Positions 10,101 through 21,326 of a stretch of 40,800 nucleotides of DNA are shown one piece after another. The notes below the pieces were generated by a model. It was not told the origin of the DNA. It did no database searches and worked only from the letters and a program-made list of their open reading frames with translations. The translations under genes were made by a program, and so were the position numbers. The stretch spans positions 5,001 to 45,800 of the forward strand of contig JAQGDQ010001346.1 in the NCBI GenBank assembly GCA_030141605.1, in the 5' to 3' direction. Within the stretch, counting starts at the first letter, position 1. Every line of letters begins with the position of its first letter. The DNA is from Tubiluchus corallicola. Lineage: Eukaryota; Priapulida; Priapulimorpha; Priapulimorphida; Tubiluchidae.

Positions 10101-10347
10101 TAGATGCCAGCAATCTCCACAACACAATTACACTTTGATTTTAATATGAAAAGTGCCCTCCAAACAATGCTTAGAATGCTGTCGTGGAATAATAATCAGA
10201 GGTTCTAATAGTGAATTCTAAATAGAAACAATGTCATTGTTTATTTGTACAGTGAATGCGCCCAAGAACCACCTCTAGTAGAGATAGTTGGGTGATTTTA
10301 GCTTTAAATGTTGTATCATTAAAGCGTCATAAATTTTAACATGTTAT

Positions 10348-10561
10348 GGCGCGTTCAGGTGTAGCGACTTCTCTCACAAATTGTTGCACAACGTCTCTCC
10401 AAGACAGCATTGTTCTGCGGGTATTATATTAATATATGTTACTGTTTCATATTAAAATCAATGTTCAATTGTTAATTTTAACTCCTCTCTCTGAGAGAAG
10501 TTGCCCAGCCATTCACACGTTGCAACAAGTTGTGAGAGACGTCTCTACGTCTGAACACGCC
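10348..10561. mobile_element. 214-bp MITE in the lectin A upstream region
   Basis: The ends are imperfect terminal inverted repeats of about 40 bases. Left is GGCGCGTTCAGGTG...TTGTTGCA, and the reverse complement of the right is GGCGTGTTCAGACG...TTGTTGCA. The aligned region of lectin B (near 17990) lacks the segment, so it inserted after duplication or was lost from B. No clear target-site duplication was found, so the superfamily is not assigned. Confidence 0.65.
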
Positions 10562-10871
10562 GCGGGTCTTCTAAGTATTTAAACTTGTGGGTGCTATAAT
10601 GAGAGTATCACCTGTATTTCTTAGTTTTGTAATGAGTAAAAAGAAATAGTGTTATTAATCCAAAAAGGTGTTTTCGTCTGTGTAAATACTGGGCTCAGAC
10701 TCAGCTGTATTTTAGCAGTAACATTTTATCAGCTCTGTGTAAGTGCTGTGTTTAGATTCCTTTTCGTTTTTTGCTTTTTTCTGATTATTTATGTTTTCTT
10801 GTCTAGCTAGATTCCGGAATCTGTGAGTTTTCCTTTCGTAAGGCACTGCAGCTGTGGTTGTTTCTTGCACA

Positions 10872-10979
10872 ATGAATGTGGTCTCTTTGATCGGCAGAAT
10901 CCTGTTACTATCAGTTACTCTCAGTGGTGTGAGTGCAGGTACTGAAATGCGTTTTAGCGGCAACAGCAAGACTACACAG
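10872..10979 (+). CDS. C-type lectin A, exon 1 (signal peptide)
   Basis: 36 codons in phase 0 run from ATG to the donor CAG/GTAATT. A hydrophobic core (ILLLSVTLSGVSA) marks a cleaved signal peptide, probably ending near residue 22. The full gene joins this exon with 11757-11949 and 14127-14347 to give a secreted single-domain lectin of about 173 residues with the long-form C-type lectin-like fold and the expected Cys pattern. The family binds carbohydrates or other ligands, often with calcium, and in invertebrates often acts in innate immunity or mucus. The paralogue at 18370 has the same start and exon length. Confidence 0.85.
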
Positions 10980-11087
10980 GTAATTAGTTTAACACTATTC
11001 GTTTTGAAATTTAACAATGACAGTAAATCAAGAAATTGGTGTCTTCTTAGATAATAGTAACAATATTAACATTTTATAATATATCAA

Positions 11088-11638
11088 GGACCAAAAGTCT
11101 GGAATGAGATTTGTCAATCCGCAAAAAATAGCAGGTCTATTACTAGATTTAAAAAAATGCTAAAAAATCATATTTTAAGTAAGTATCAGTGAGCAATCAA
11201 AATTTCGATCAGTATCCATCCTCATAGTAGTTGCAAAACAGTGGTGTTAGCTTAATCAAGTTATTTTAATTTTACATACTATTAAAAAATAATAGTCTTT
11301 CTATCTTTTATATCATTCCATATATGAGTTTCATTCATTACATCATTCCATTTTAAGCACTAATGTTTTTTTATCACGATTCACTTTAAATTTTCAGATC
11401 TCCATTACTTTTTTTCTCTATCACTGTGTGGGACAATCTAACAAGCCCTGCTTTTTGATTGCCCACAACACATTTACCTTCGTGTATAAGTGAACAGTGT
11501 TTGAGGCTTTTCCTGTGCAGTATTTCTTATTTGTATTATATCCATTGTAGGCCCTTTCACTAGATATTGTGTATGTAACCACTGTAAATGTGTAAGGTGA
11601 AATAAATGAAATAAATAAAAATAAAAAAAATATCTTTA
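11088..11638 (+). mobile_element. LINE 3' end inserted in lectin A intron 1
   Basis: At 11088-11192 a 35-codon frame (GPKVWNEICQSAKN...RFKKMLKNHILSKYQ, then stop) resembles the extreme C-terminus of animal non-LTR reverse transcriptases. A 3' untranslated region follows and ends in an A-rich AAATAAATGAAATAAATAAA tail near 11600-11635. Lectin B intron 1 lacks it. This is a 5'-truncated dead copy. Confidence 0.7.
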
Positions 11639-11756
11639 TTTACATGCTTGCCTGTGACTCGCTTCCTGTGTTACAAATAACCGTCAAATAACAATTTCAG
11701 GATCACTTGTGTGTTGACTTTTGGTTATTTTATGATGCTAATTTTTGTTTTTTTAG

Positions 11757-11949
11757 AATCAGGTTGTGTGGTGCTCTGCATGCTGCAAAAATGGTGGTGA
11801 ATACTATGATGGACACTGCTACTTGTTTCACAAGCTTGACCTTAACTGGGAAAGAGCTGTGATAAAGTGCAAAATGTCAGATAGCGAGCTGGTTACCATA
11901 GAAACTGATAAGGAAAATCAGTTCATAGTTAATTACATGCAAACGAATG
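11757..11949 (+). CDS. C-type lectin A, exon 2 (first half of lectin domain)
   Basis: The exon follows a TTTTTTTAG acceptor and spans 64 codons plus one base. It encodes WCSACCKNGGEYYDGHCYLF, the two N-terminal cysteine landmarks, then the WERAVIKC helix and the ELVTIETDKENQFI segment typical of the fold. The 3' border is ambiguous. G/GCAAGT (end at 11949) pairs in frame with the acceptor at 14127 as a GC-AG intron. CAA/GTATTT (end at 11953) pairs in frame with an acceptor at 14134 as GT-AG, giving a product one residue shorter. Confidence 0.85.
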
Positions 11950-12670
11950 GCAAGTATTTTTAGTCCTCAATAATTTTTACTTTATGTTAAAAGTCACCAG
12001 CCTTCTGAACAACACTTACTACATATATGTATTTGAATTTGACCAGAAGTCTATTGTCGTGATGTACTCTGATATCAGGGTTACATTTTTCTGTTATATC
12101 AGTTGTTTAGTTTTTACATTATTGGATAATGATTGCTTAGTTTGTTGTCTAAATGAAGTGCATCACCAGATTGCTGGTAACACGACTAATCTGGGGTGAG
12201 ATTAAAAATTACAAAAAGAGATAAGCACTTTGACTATTTTTGAGAAATACAGCTTTAGTTACCAATTTTTTAAATAAATTTTGACAATATTAAGCAGAGT
12301 GATTACAATTCTCACTATAAGTTTTCTCACTATGCTTTTTTCGTTTGATAGTTTTTATGCAAAAAACTTTATTTCAAAAGTTGCAATATTATTAATCAGT
12401 CCCTTATTAACAGTGAAATAATCAATAAAAGATTTAATGGACGTATTTTCATTAAAATATGTATAATGAACTTCACAAAAATTACTTGACATGCAGTCAA
12501 AAAATGACCATCTTTCTATAAATGATACAATCATCGTGACGTTCGTGTAATAACTTGATTAGGATTGGAAATATGAATTAAATGAATATCTTTGGTAGCA
12601 CTGATAGTTTCTTGATCTGCATCTGGGTTATTAGTACCATTAGTGTCGTAGGGCATATAAGCATTATTGA

Positions 12671-12996
12671 TTACTGAAATGAATCACGATGGTAGTCATT
12701 CTCGTCTACGAATTTTAGTCCCTCAAGTAAATCAGAAATGTCTACTTCATACACAGATCTAACAGCACTTTTTCGCCTATTAGACTTTGCAGGTAATTTC
12801 AAATGTGGCTTGCACTTTTCCCAAAGTTTTGTTTGGCTTTGCTAATTTCGTGTGGTATGTAAAGAGATAGCATGACACTTTTCAAGGCATCATTAGAAGT
12901 GCATTGTGCGTAATCGTAGCAGTATGCTGTTATCTCATTAACTACAACAACCGTGTCCAGTTCTACGTCAATGGGCTCATCGGCTATTGTGGTCAT
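12671..12996 (-). pseudogene. Transposon ORF relic (LINE ORF1-like) with one frameshift
   Basis: The first part reads MTTIADEPIDVEL...YAQCTSNDALKSVMLSLYIPHEISKAK. After a one-base shift near 12830 it continues ...LWEKCKPHLKLPAKSNRRKSAVRSVYEVDISDLLEGL..., ending at TAA 12671. This layout (cysteine pair, a YxPxEI segment, LWExC, a basic RR patch, an acidic 'ISDLL' end) resembles proteins encoded by invertebrate retroelements. It lies antisense in lectin A intron 2 and is absent from lectin B. The family assignment is from memory and uncertain. Confidence 0.45.
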
Positions 12997-13544
12997 AGCT
13001 CAAACTGGTTCGAACTAGAGATCTTTCCTAGTCTTTGAACGAACTTTGAACTTTTTTGATCATGTTGTCTTTACTGAACATTTGCCAGTTTTATGTAGAA
13101 ATGTAGGTGTTTTTCACAAATAACTTCAAAATTCAGCACTTACCAAGATACCAATATTCATAATTGCATTCCTCATTTTTTACGTACAAGAAAATATAAA
13201 TTCCATTAACACAATTTTGCTGGAAAATCTCGTAATCTGAAAGCCCAAATTCGCATCATAGGCTGTATTTCAAAAGCAAGAAAGACTTTTGTAAATAATT
13301 TTGTTGCCTATTTGACTTGAATTAAGCTAGCCATTCTTCCTTTAATAATAACTACTCAATTTCGCATTCATTTCTATTCAGTTTATTGTTCTTCGAAATT
13401 TTTTCATTATCTTCTGCTTAACTTATGAAGCCTTTTTTTGGCTACTTGATGTTTTAATTTTGTTGAGCACAATCGGTTTATCTGCTGATCAGACATTACT
13501 TGTCGTGTTGTTTGCGTAAGAGAGTTGTTGTTCTATGTTAAGAT

Positions 13545-14030
13545 GATGTCCTAATATTTTTGTGAGCGAGTTTCCGTAGTCGTAGCGATTTTTGTGGTCG
13601 TAGAGTTTCCGTAGTAGTAGCGATTTTTGTGGTCGTAGAGTTTCCGTAGTCGTAACGATTTTTGTAGTCGTAGCGTTTCTGTAGTCGTAGCGATTTTTGT
13701 AGTCGTAGAGTTTCCGTAGTTGTAGTGATTTTTGTAGTCGTAGAGTTTCCGTAGTCGTAGCGATTTTTGTGGTCGTAGAGTTTCCGTAGTCGTAGCGATT
13801 TTTGTAGTCGTAGAGTTTCCGTAGTCGTAACGATGATTTTTGTAGTCGTAGAGTTTCTGTAGTCGTAACAATGATTTTTGTAGTCATAGAGTTTCCGTAG
13901 TCGTAACGATGATTTTTGTAGTCGTAGAGTTTCCGTAGACGTAGCAATGATTTTTGTAGTCTTAGAGTTTCCATAGTCGTAGCAATGATTTTTGTAGTCT
14001 TAGAGTTTCCGTAATCGTAGCGATATTCTT
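13545..14030. repeat. 35-bp minisatellite in lectin A intron 2
   Basis: About 13-14 units of GTAGTCGTAGAGTTTCCGTA plus GTCGTAGCGATTTTT, with some 38-base units carrying an extra TGA. The array ends about 95 bases before exon 3. The same repeat lies at the equivalent place in lectin B, so it predates the duplication. The long antisense frames arise because the unit has no stops on the minus strand. Confidence 0.95.
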
Positions 14031-14126
14031 GTGTGCATTTTCGAGTCAGTCCAAATGTTTCCACTTTCCCCAAATGAAACTGGTCTCACAGTATACCGAC
14101 AATTATTTTAATTATTCTTTCTATAG

Positions 14127-14347
14127 GTTTCAGCAATTTATGGACAGGGTTAACAGATTTACTTGTTGAAGGGGAATGGAGATGGATTTCTAATGGTCAG
14201 CCTATGACATTTAACAGCAGTTGGGGTGATGACGAACCCAGCAAAGACGGAAATTGTGTAGAAATGAGATCCGAACTGCAGTACCGTTGGAATGATGTAA
14301 CATGCAGCTCTCAGATTCCATTTGCCTGTGAATCCGATGGTGATTAG
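14127..14347 (+). CDS. C-type lectin A, exon 3 (ligand loop and C-terminus)
   Basis: The exon runs from the TTCTATAG acceptor to TAG. It encodes LWTGLTD, EGEWRWISNGQP, the long-loop motif WGDDEPSKDGNCVEM and YRWNDVTC...FACESDGD. WND, one of the calcium/sugar ligand motifs, is intact. The EPN position reads EPS, so one usual calcium-coordinating Asn is missing. Glu-Pro is associated with mannose-type binding, but loss of Asn makes classical binding uncertain. The 3' untranslated region follows, with AATAAA near 15060. Confidence 0.85.
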
Positions 14348-15125
14348 ATCAAACTCTCACTCAATATCTAACATGAACTTGCATCGTCTACGCCTAAATG
14401 CATTTACACTTCAGCAGCAAATTCTGTATCATGTTCTTTTTAAGACACACGTGATGCACTTGTTAACATTTGCGTCTTTAGCTGAAAACAGACTTGCAAG
14501 TTACGCTAAAACTGAAACTGAACACATGAATGATAATCTTGAGTTTATATAATGTTTGCTTTTACTTTATCACTTGGTTTTAGTTAATTTATTAAAATGT
14601 TAAACACTCTTTTTCCGTGACTATTTATGTTAGCTGTTTGTTTTTTCCTGTTTTTAAATCGCAGTTTCTTTTTCATTGAAAAGAGCCACGTTTGTTTAAG
14701 GTTTAAAAAATTTGCAAGCAACATAGTAACGGCCTGTAAGTTTAAACTTTAAACTTTGAATTTAATCTCCATATTAAAGAAGCCTAGTGACTTATGCACT
14801 CCGATTTAAGCAGCAAAGCTAAAAACTGACAGTTGATAAAATGTTTTTCATAATCGCTCTAATTTTCTAATTTTTTGTGACACGACTTTGCACACATTAT
14901 GATGTCTTGGTTTTCTTGATTAAAATGTCTTTCACTTGAGAACTGTAGTTAACTGCTGAGGCATATAAAATAATTTAATTTTGATTTGTAAATATGTCAA
15001 TTGTTTAATATTTTATGTTAATGCATTATGTATTTGTGCAAGATTTGCTATTTTTCATCAAATAAATGTTATATTTTTATCTGTATCTTGCAGTTGAATT
15101 TTTGCTTTTTTAATATGGGCATTTA

Positions 15126-15563
15126 CCGTATTTTCCCGTGTATAAGAGACCCTTTTTTGCTCAGAATTTTCACTTTAAAAATAGGGGGTCTCTTATACAT
15201 GGGAGTAAGTCTTTTCAATAAGATGCATAAATTGTGACACTAATGATTTTAAAGAAATAAGTGCTCTACAACTGTTTTGCGTGTCGCGTTCGACTATGAA
15301 GCGGTTGTAAGCAATACAAGCATCGTGACACAGGCATTATCTCCTCGTTTTCTCTTTTCCTGTTACAGGTTTGCAGGTACGCACTTTAATATATACCAGT
15401 ACTCTTTTTCTACAACACATTAACTGGTTTTATTTTGTTTTCAGTACCGCACTGAGTTGAAAAAAGTTGTACTTTACCCTCTAAAAATGTCCGTCTGAAA
15501 AAACTTTTTTCCAGAATTTTTGCCTAAAAATTGAAGGGGTCTCTTATACACGGGAAAATACGG
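15126..15563. mobile_element. 438-bp MITE, TA-flanked (Tc1/mariner-like)
   Basis: Perfect terminal inverted repeats of about 27 bases begin CCGTATTTTCCCGTGTATAA and continue AGAGACCC. Both ends are flanked by TA (15124-15125 and 15564-15565), the Tc1/mariner target duplication. An extra inverted copy of the end (GTCTCTTATACATGGGA) lies inside at about 15186-15202, so the left end can fold on itself. No transposase is present. Confidence 0.8.
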
Positions 15564-16709
15564 TAATTTATTTAGCCAAAACATGGAGATTTTTTTCACA
15601 GCTGCTAATCCTTTGCCATAAATAGGATTCTACCTACTTGTTTCTTTTCAATATTTAACAAGGAAATATCAACAGAAAAGCAAAATTTGTCTGACAACTG
15701 TAGCAAACTGAGCAAGATCTGCACGAATCAGACACAAATCACTGTATAATGCAAACTAACCTTTTCTTTGTATATATACTCAAGTATTCATGTTTAGGTT
15801 TACTCAAAGAATACGTTCATTTTGTGAGCATTTGTTAGCATTGTTATAAGCTAGTAACAATGAATGCTGCATTATGTAACAAACTTTACACGCTGTCGTC
15901 TTGTCATGGACCACATCAAGAACAGAAAGAAACTGACCCAGTCCAATAACTAGCCACATTAAGATTGTGACTAAGTCCAAGTGCAAACCACAACTAAATG
16001 TACGTCACACAATTTATCACTTTTGTCATTATCATGTTTATTATATAATAAACCTTTTGTTTTAATGATTTTATGTAATGAACCTTTACAAGTCCGGTGT
16101 AGACAATGTATTTCTTTACTTTGTGACATGATTTATTTGGTACAAATGACATACAATTAAAAATGAGATTACAAGTCGAAAAAAATGAATAATAATGGGT
16201 TTAGAAAACCAAACAAGATTAAACATGATAATAATCAGTACTCTTAATTCTGCCCAATTTGTCTTCTGCTCCCGTTTTTAAAATGAGCATGACGGAAATC
16301 TTAAGTTTACCACAAAAGTCAAACAAAAACAAAATCGCCAATGCTACGATAAACATGCTGACTGATAAATCTTTTTGCTTTCTTAAAGTTGCGAAGTAAG
16401 TATCTTAATTTAACACCTCTTTACAGAAAAAAATAGCTTAGAAGTTTCATAACTTACGAAATCTAGCGTAAGTTGTTCCGAATGATCTTACGAAGAAAAC
16501 TGTTTAAAAAGTTTAGTGAATTTGCCCCTGGACATTAGGGGTGAGCAATTGACTTTCACAGTTTTTGCTTTGAGTTTTGGGACAATGATCAGTGTCTTTG
16601 TCTGTGCCATGTGCACACTTCTTTACACAACATACTATATCTTAGCACTTAGAATATACCAGTAGCCATAGAATGAACCAGTAGCATCGTCATTTGTTTC
16701 CTGTTATAG

Positions 16710-16820
16710 ACATTAGAAGATGTTATGATGGGAGCAAGAGTACCATTAGAATGGCATTTCAGACAGTTGGGCCATTCCAGTTTAAGTCGCATGCTTACTC
16801 AATGATCTCCAACTGCCCAG
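16710..16820 (+). CDS. Orphan candidate exon between the lectin genes
   Basis: TTTGTTTCCTGTTATAG acceptor, 111 bases with one frame fully open (IRRCYDGSKSTIRMAFQTVG, then PFQFKSHAYSMISNCPG), and CAG/GTAAGT donor. It enters needing one base and leaves in phase 1, so it is a symmetric internal exon. I found no partner exons on either side within the window and do not recognise the family. It may belong to a gene whose other exons lie far off, or be a relic. It lies outside the lectin duplication. Confidence 0.45.
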
Positions 16821-17219
16821 GTAAGTTTCTTCCATGAAGCAAGGAAGCCAGCAATTCAATGAAGGTAAATGTTATGCATACTAGTTTAAAGATGAAATTT
16901 TAGACAGTATATAAAGAAATAGACTTATTTTATATAGCTGAAATTTCTTGTGTGGGATTTTTAATGTTTTAACGAGAGAATGTAATAATATGACTAATGA
17001 TCATAATTAAGAACTAATAAAAAATAAGATAAAGAAATCATGAGCTTCACGACAATGACTACATGGTGCGTATCGCATTCTCATACAACAGTGTAGCGTT
17101 AGACACAAACTGATGGGGCAAACTTAACAGAGAGTGAAGAAAACTGGTTTTTCAGCTGTAATTTTCATGTGGTGGTATTTTCAACTTTTGGAATGACAAT
17201 TACTTACATTTTCTATTAA

Positions 17220-17702
17220 AGGAAAAACGGATGATTTTGTAAACATGAGTTCAGAATAAAGAATGCTCTAAAATATCGAAAACTACAATACCTTGTTTAA
17301 ATCAAAGCTTAGATTAAATAATAAATTCCTCAGATACTCAATATTTGTTAAAGTTTCAAAGCTTCGCGAAGCGGCTCAGTGAATCTACTAAGATTGGCAG
17401 CGGCTCCTTTTTGTCACATTCGCATAGCCGACAAATAGAAGGCGGTAAGACCGTGATAACCATAATCATGAACTGCTGTGTTAGTTTCTGATGTCACATG
17501 ATACAAAGCCAATTTTCGTGACATCACGCGTTAAAGCTGTACTGTAACACTTGCGCAAACGTGCTTGATGCGCAAGGGAAGACGTCTGCCATTGCACAAA
17601 CTGTTTCAACGTAAGCAGTAGCTGTGCTTGGTTGCTATTAATGAACTAAGCTAACTATTCGAATATAAGAAATAACTGCTAACTTTTACAGGCAGGAAAA
17701 TG
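17220..17702 (+). repeat. Dispersed repeat, copy 1 (about 480 bp)
   Basis: It begins GGAAAAACGGATGATTTTGT, contains CGTGATAACCATAATCATGA and GCGCAAGGGAAGACGTCTGC, and ends with TTTTACAGGCAGGAAAATG. Partial copies lie at 36697-36890 and 37024-37287. It is probably a nonautonomous element, but no terminal repeats or coding capacity were recognised. Confidence 0.6.
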
Positions 17703-18369
17703 AATATTATGGACAGTAAATTAAAATGAGATTGACGGAGTCTAAACAATTGTCCGGTTTTCCTTTTAAGAAAATTAACATTAACAATAAACTTTGCTTT
17801 TAATATGAAAAATTGTCTCTGAACAATGCTTGGAATGCTGTTTTGAAATACGAATTTGAGATTTAAAAGTGAATTCTAAATAAAAACAATGTCATTGTAA
17901 GTCATTGTTTATTTCTATAATAAAATGCGTCACGCAACGCCACAGCAAGTAAAGATAGATAGGTGATTTTAATTATTTAGAGATAAAGGCTCATAAATTG
18001 TATTCAAGTAAGTCTTCTGTCTGTTTAGACTTGACTTCAATGTGCAAGAACGAGATTTTGGCTTTGCAAGGATCGGCATTTTCCTCAGTTTTGTAACGAA
18101 CAAAAAGAAATAGCGTTATTAGTCCAGAAGGTAGGACTCTATTTAATTGTCGCAAATATTCGTCTGTTTTTTTGCCAGAGTAAATGCTTGTCAAGTTCAG
18201 CACTAGTTTGACAGTTCCATTTTTAGGTTTGAGGACTTCAGTACTGTATTTAGACGTGTTTTGTTTGCAGCCTTTTTCTGATCACTTACGTTTTTTTTAC
18301 TCAGCTGGATTGTCAAATCTGTGAGACTTCTTTTCATGAGTTACTGTGGCAAAAGTTGTTTGTTGCACA

Positions 18370-18477
18370 ATGAATGCGGCCTCTGCGACAAGCTGTTTAT
18401 TGTTACTATCAGTTACTCTCAGTGGTGTGAGTGCAGGTACTGAAGTGCGTTTGAACAGCAGCAGGAGAACTACACCG
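18370..18477 (+). CDS. C-type lectin B, exon 1 (signal peptide)
   Basis: 36 codons, ATG to donor CCG/GTAATT, phase 0, the same length as exon 1 of lectin A. The signal peptide is preserved (CLLLLSVTLSGVSA) although residues 3-9 differ from A. It joins with 18939-19131 and 21327-21547 to encode a secreted C-type lectin of about 173 residues. All three exons are intact and the cysteines are conserved, so both copies look functional. Confidence 0.85.
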
Positions 18478-18549
18478 GTAATTAGTTTAATACAACTGTT
18501 AGTAAGATTCTTATTACAGTAGAATCTTCTTGATTTTCAACCCGTTTTC

Positions 18550-18778
<229 letters not shown>

Positions 18779-18938
18779 TCGAAGTAAAACAACGGCTCTA
18801 AATAAACAGTTTTCCTGATATTTACATAAGCGCCTGTAACTAGCTTCCTGTGTTGCAAATAATTATCGGATGACAATTTCAGGATCACTTGTGTGTTGAC
18901 TTTTGGTTATTTTATGACGCTAATTGTTGTTTTTCCAG

Positions 18939-19131
18939 AATGAGGTTGTGTTGTGTTCTGCATGCTGCAAAAATGGTGGTGAATACTATGATGGACACTG
19001 CTACTTGTTTCACAAACTCAACCTTAACTGGGAAAGAGCTGCCGTTAAGTGCAGATTGTCAGATAGTGAGCTGGTTACCATGGAAACGGATGGGGAAAAT
19101 CAGTTCATCGCTAACTACATGAAAACGAATG
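18939..19131 (+). CDS. C-type lectin B, exon 2
   Basis: TTTTTCCAG acceptor, 64 codons plus one base, the same length and phase as exon 2 of A. It keeps CSACCKNGGEYYDGHCYLF, WERAAVKC and SELVTMETDGENQFI. The same splice ambiguity is conserved: G/GCAAGT ending at 19131, or CAA/GTGTTT ending at 19135 with the later acceptor. Confidence 0.85.
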
Positions 19132-19802
19132 GCAAGTGTTTTAGTCGTAAACAATTTTACTTTATGTTAAAAGTCACCAACCTTCTGAACAAGGAATTAC
19201 TATATACATGTAACTACATTTTTTAATGGTACCTCTTTGCCCGCCATAAGCAAAATGAAGAACCAGCAGTGATGTAACGTTATGAATATCTTTATTATTC
19301 ATATTGCTCCAAACAAGTGGACTAAATGAGAGTTTAATGAGATGGTTGATGTTGCATAGCAGAATTTAACTATTTGAATCGAGGTTCAGTTTTTGACAGA
19401 CTGACTCTCGTGCTTCCGCAAACGTCAAGGCGGTTTCAGGCTTTTGTCCTTAGAAAAATATAACAAAGAAATTTGGTAAAACTATTTTTAAAGCATAAGG
19501 CAATTCATATTGTCACGGTATAGGAATTTTTATGCACACTGGTAGATGTCATCCACCTGAAAATCATGACGTAATTCTCATGCCTCATGACTTTTCGCAA
19601 GAACATCTTGGCTCATATATATGAGGCAAAACACTTCCAGTCAAATTCAGTCTTATTCGTTCATTATTGCATCAAAATTTTTGACAAAAATTCATTTGTG
19701 GAGCTGACAAGCATAAACGCTTAGCAACGCCTAAAGTCCCATTGCTTCGGGTGCAATTATGTTCACTTGTTCACGAGATTTGGGAATCATTGCGCTTTTG
19801 AG

Positions 19803-20459
19803 CAGAAAGACAATGGTCCGTAACTTTGAGTAGGCAGTTCTGTTCGCATGGCCCAACAAACAGATCGAAAGGTGCAGAAACTGGACAGATTCTAGCAGGT
19901 GACCACTTCATGCAGAAAGACAATGGTCCGTGCCTTTGAGTACTCAGTTCTGTTCGCATGGCCCAACAAACAGATCGAAAAGTGCAGAAACTGGACAGAT
20001 TCTTGCAGTTGACCACTTCATGCAGAAAGACAATGGTCCGTACCTTTGAGTAGGCAGTTCTGTTCGCATGGCCCAACAAACAGATCGAAAGGTGCAGAAA
20101 CTGGACAGATTCTAACAGTTGACCACTTCATGCAGAAAGACAATGGTCCGTAACTTTGAGTAGGCAGATCTGTTCGCATGGCCCAACAAACAGATCGAAA
20201 GGTGCAAAAACTGGACAGATTCTAGCAGGTGACCACTTCATGCAGAAAGACAATGGTCCGTGCCTTTGAGGCAGTTCTGTTCGCATGGCCCAACAAACAG
20301 ATCGAAAGGTGCAGAAACTGGACAGATTCTAGCAGGTGACCACTTCATGCAGAAAGACAATGGTCCGTAACTTTGAGTAGGCAGTTCTGTTCGCATGGCC
20401 CAACAAACAGATCGAAAGGTGCAAAAACTGGACAGATTCTAGCAGGTGACCACTTCATG
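19803..20459. repeat. 110-bp tandem satellite, 6 units
   Basis: Units start CAGAAAGACAATGGTCCGT at 19803, 19913, 20023, 20133, 20243 and 20350. The fifth unit is 107 bases, having lost 3 bases after CTTTGAG. Units differ at only a few positions, so the array is young. It lies in lectin B intron 2 and is absent from lectin A. Confidence 0.95.
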
Positions 20460-20764
20460 GCTAAATGCAGAAAAATACGTTGCAGTTACGATATATTCGT
20501 AAGCAAGACAATCTTTCGTAAATATGTTTGTTGTCCATTTGGCTTAAATTCAGCTAGCCTTATTTTCCTAATAACTACCCAATTTCACACATACAGTTTG
20601 TAGTTTCTTGAAATGTTGTCATTACCTTCTGCTTAACTTATGAAGCCTTTCCTTTGGCTACTTGATGTTTTAATTTCGTTGAGCACAATCAGTTTATCTG
20701 CTGATCAGACATTAGTTGTCGTGTTGTTTGCGTAAGAGAGTTGTTGTTCTATGTAAGATGATGG

Positions 20765-21235
20765 CCTAATATTTTTGTGAGCGAGTTTCCGTAGTCGTAG
20801 CGATTTTTGTAGTCGTAGAGTTTCCGTAGTCGTAGTGATTTTTGTAGTCGTAGAGTTTCCGTAGTCGTAGTGATTTTTGTAGTCGTAGAGTTTCCGTAGT
20901 CGTAGTGATTTTTGTAGTCGTAGAGTTTCCGTAGTCGTAGTGATTTTTGTAGTCGTAGAGTTTCCGTAGTCGTAGTGATTTTTGTAGTCGTAGAGTTTCC
21001 ATAGTCGTAGCGATATTTGTAGTCGTAGAGTTTCCGTAGTCATAACAATTTTTGTAGTCGTAGAGTTTCCGTAGTCGTAGTGATTTTTGTAGTCGTAAAG
21101 TTTCCGTAGTCGTAGCGATATTTGTAGTCGTAGAGTTTCCGTAGTCGTAGCGATTTTTGTAGTCGTAGAGTTTCCGTAGTCGTAGTGATTTTTGTAGTCT
21201 TAGAGTTTCCGTAGTTGTAGCGATATTCTTGTGTG
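20765..21235. repeat. 35-bp minisatellite in lectin B intron 2
   Basis: About 13 units of the GTAGTCGTAGAGTTTCCGTA plus GTCGTAGTGATTTTT repeat, homologous to the array at 13545 and flanked by matching unique sequence on both sides. Units are more uniform than in copy A, suggesting recent homogenisation. Confidence 0.95.
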
Positions 21236-21326
21236 CATTTTCGAGTCAGTTCAAATGTTTCCACTTTCCCCAAATGAAACTGGTCTCCCAGTATACCGGT
21301 AATTCTTTTAATTATTCTTTCTATAG

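Larger units (their letters stand above)
10131..14990 (+). repeat. Segmental duplication copy A (lectin A locus)
   Basis: This unit aligns in order with 17795-22096: upstream region, exon 1, intron 1, exon 2, intron 2 with its minisatellite, exon 3 and 3' flank. Exons and near-exon intron sequence are most similar. Insertions differ between the copies: copy A has the MITE at 10348, a LINE fragment in intron 1 and an ORF1-like relic in intron 2. Confidence 0.85.

Noticed and set aside
9938-10138. 66-codon plus-strand ORF with hydrophobic start
   Set aside because: It coincides with the HSE cluster and TATA box, ends inside the duplicated block and has no domain; promoter reading preferred.
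13489-14073. 194- and 106-codon minus-strand frames
   Set aside because: They are produced entirely by the 35-bp intronic minisatellite, antisense to lectin A; no start context or domain.
14322-14552. 76-codon plus-strand ORF after lectin A exon 3
   Set aside because: Overlaps the lectin stop in another frame and lies in the 3' untranslated region; not kept in lectin B.
20705-21273. Three repetitive minus-strand frames in lectin B intron 2
   Set aside because: Same minisatellite artefact as in lectin A.
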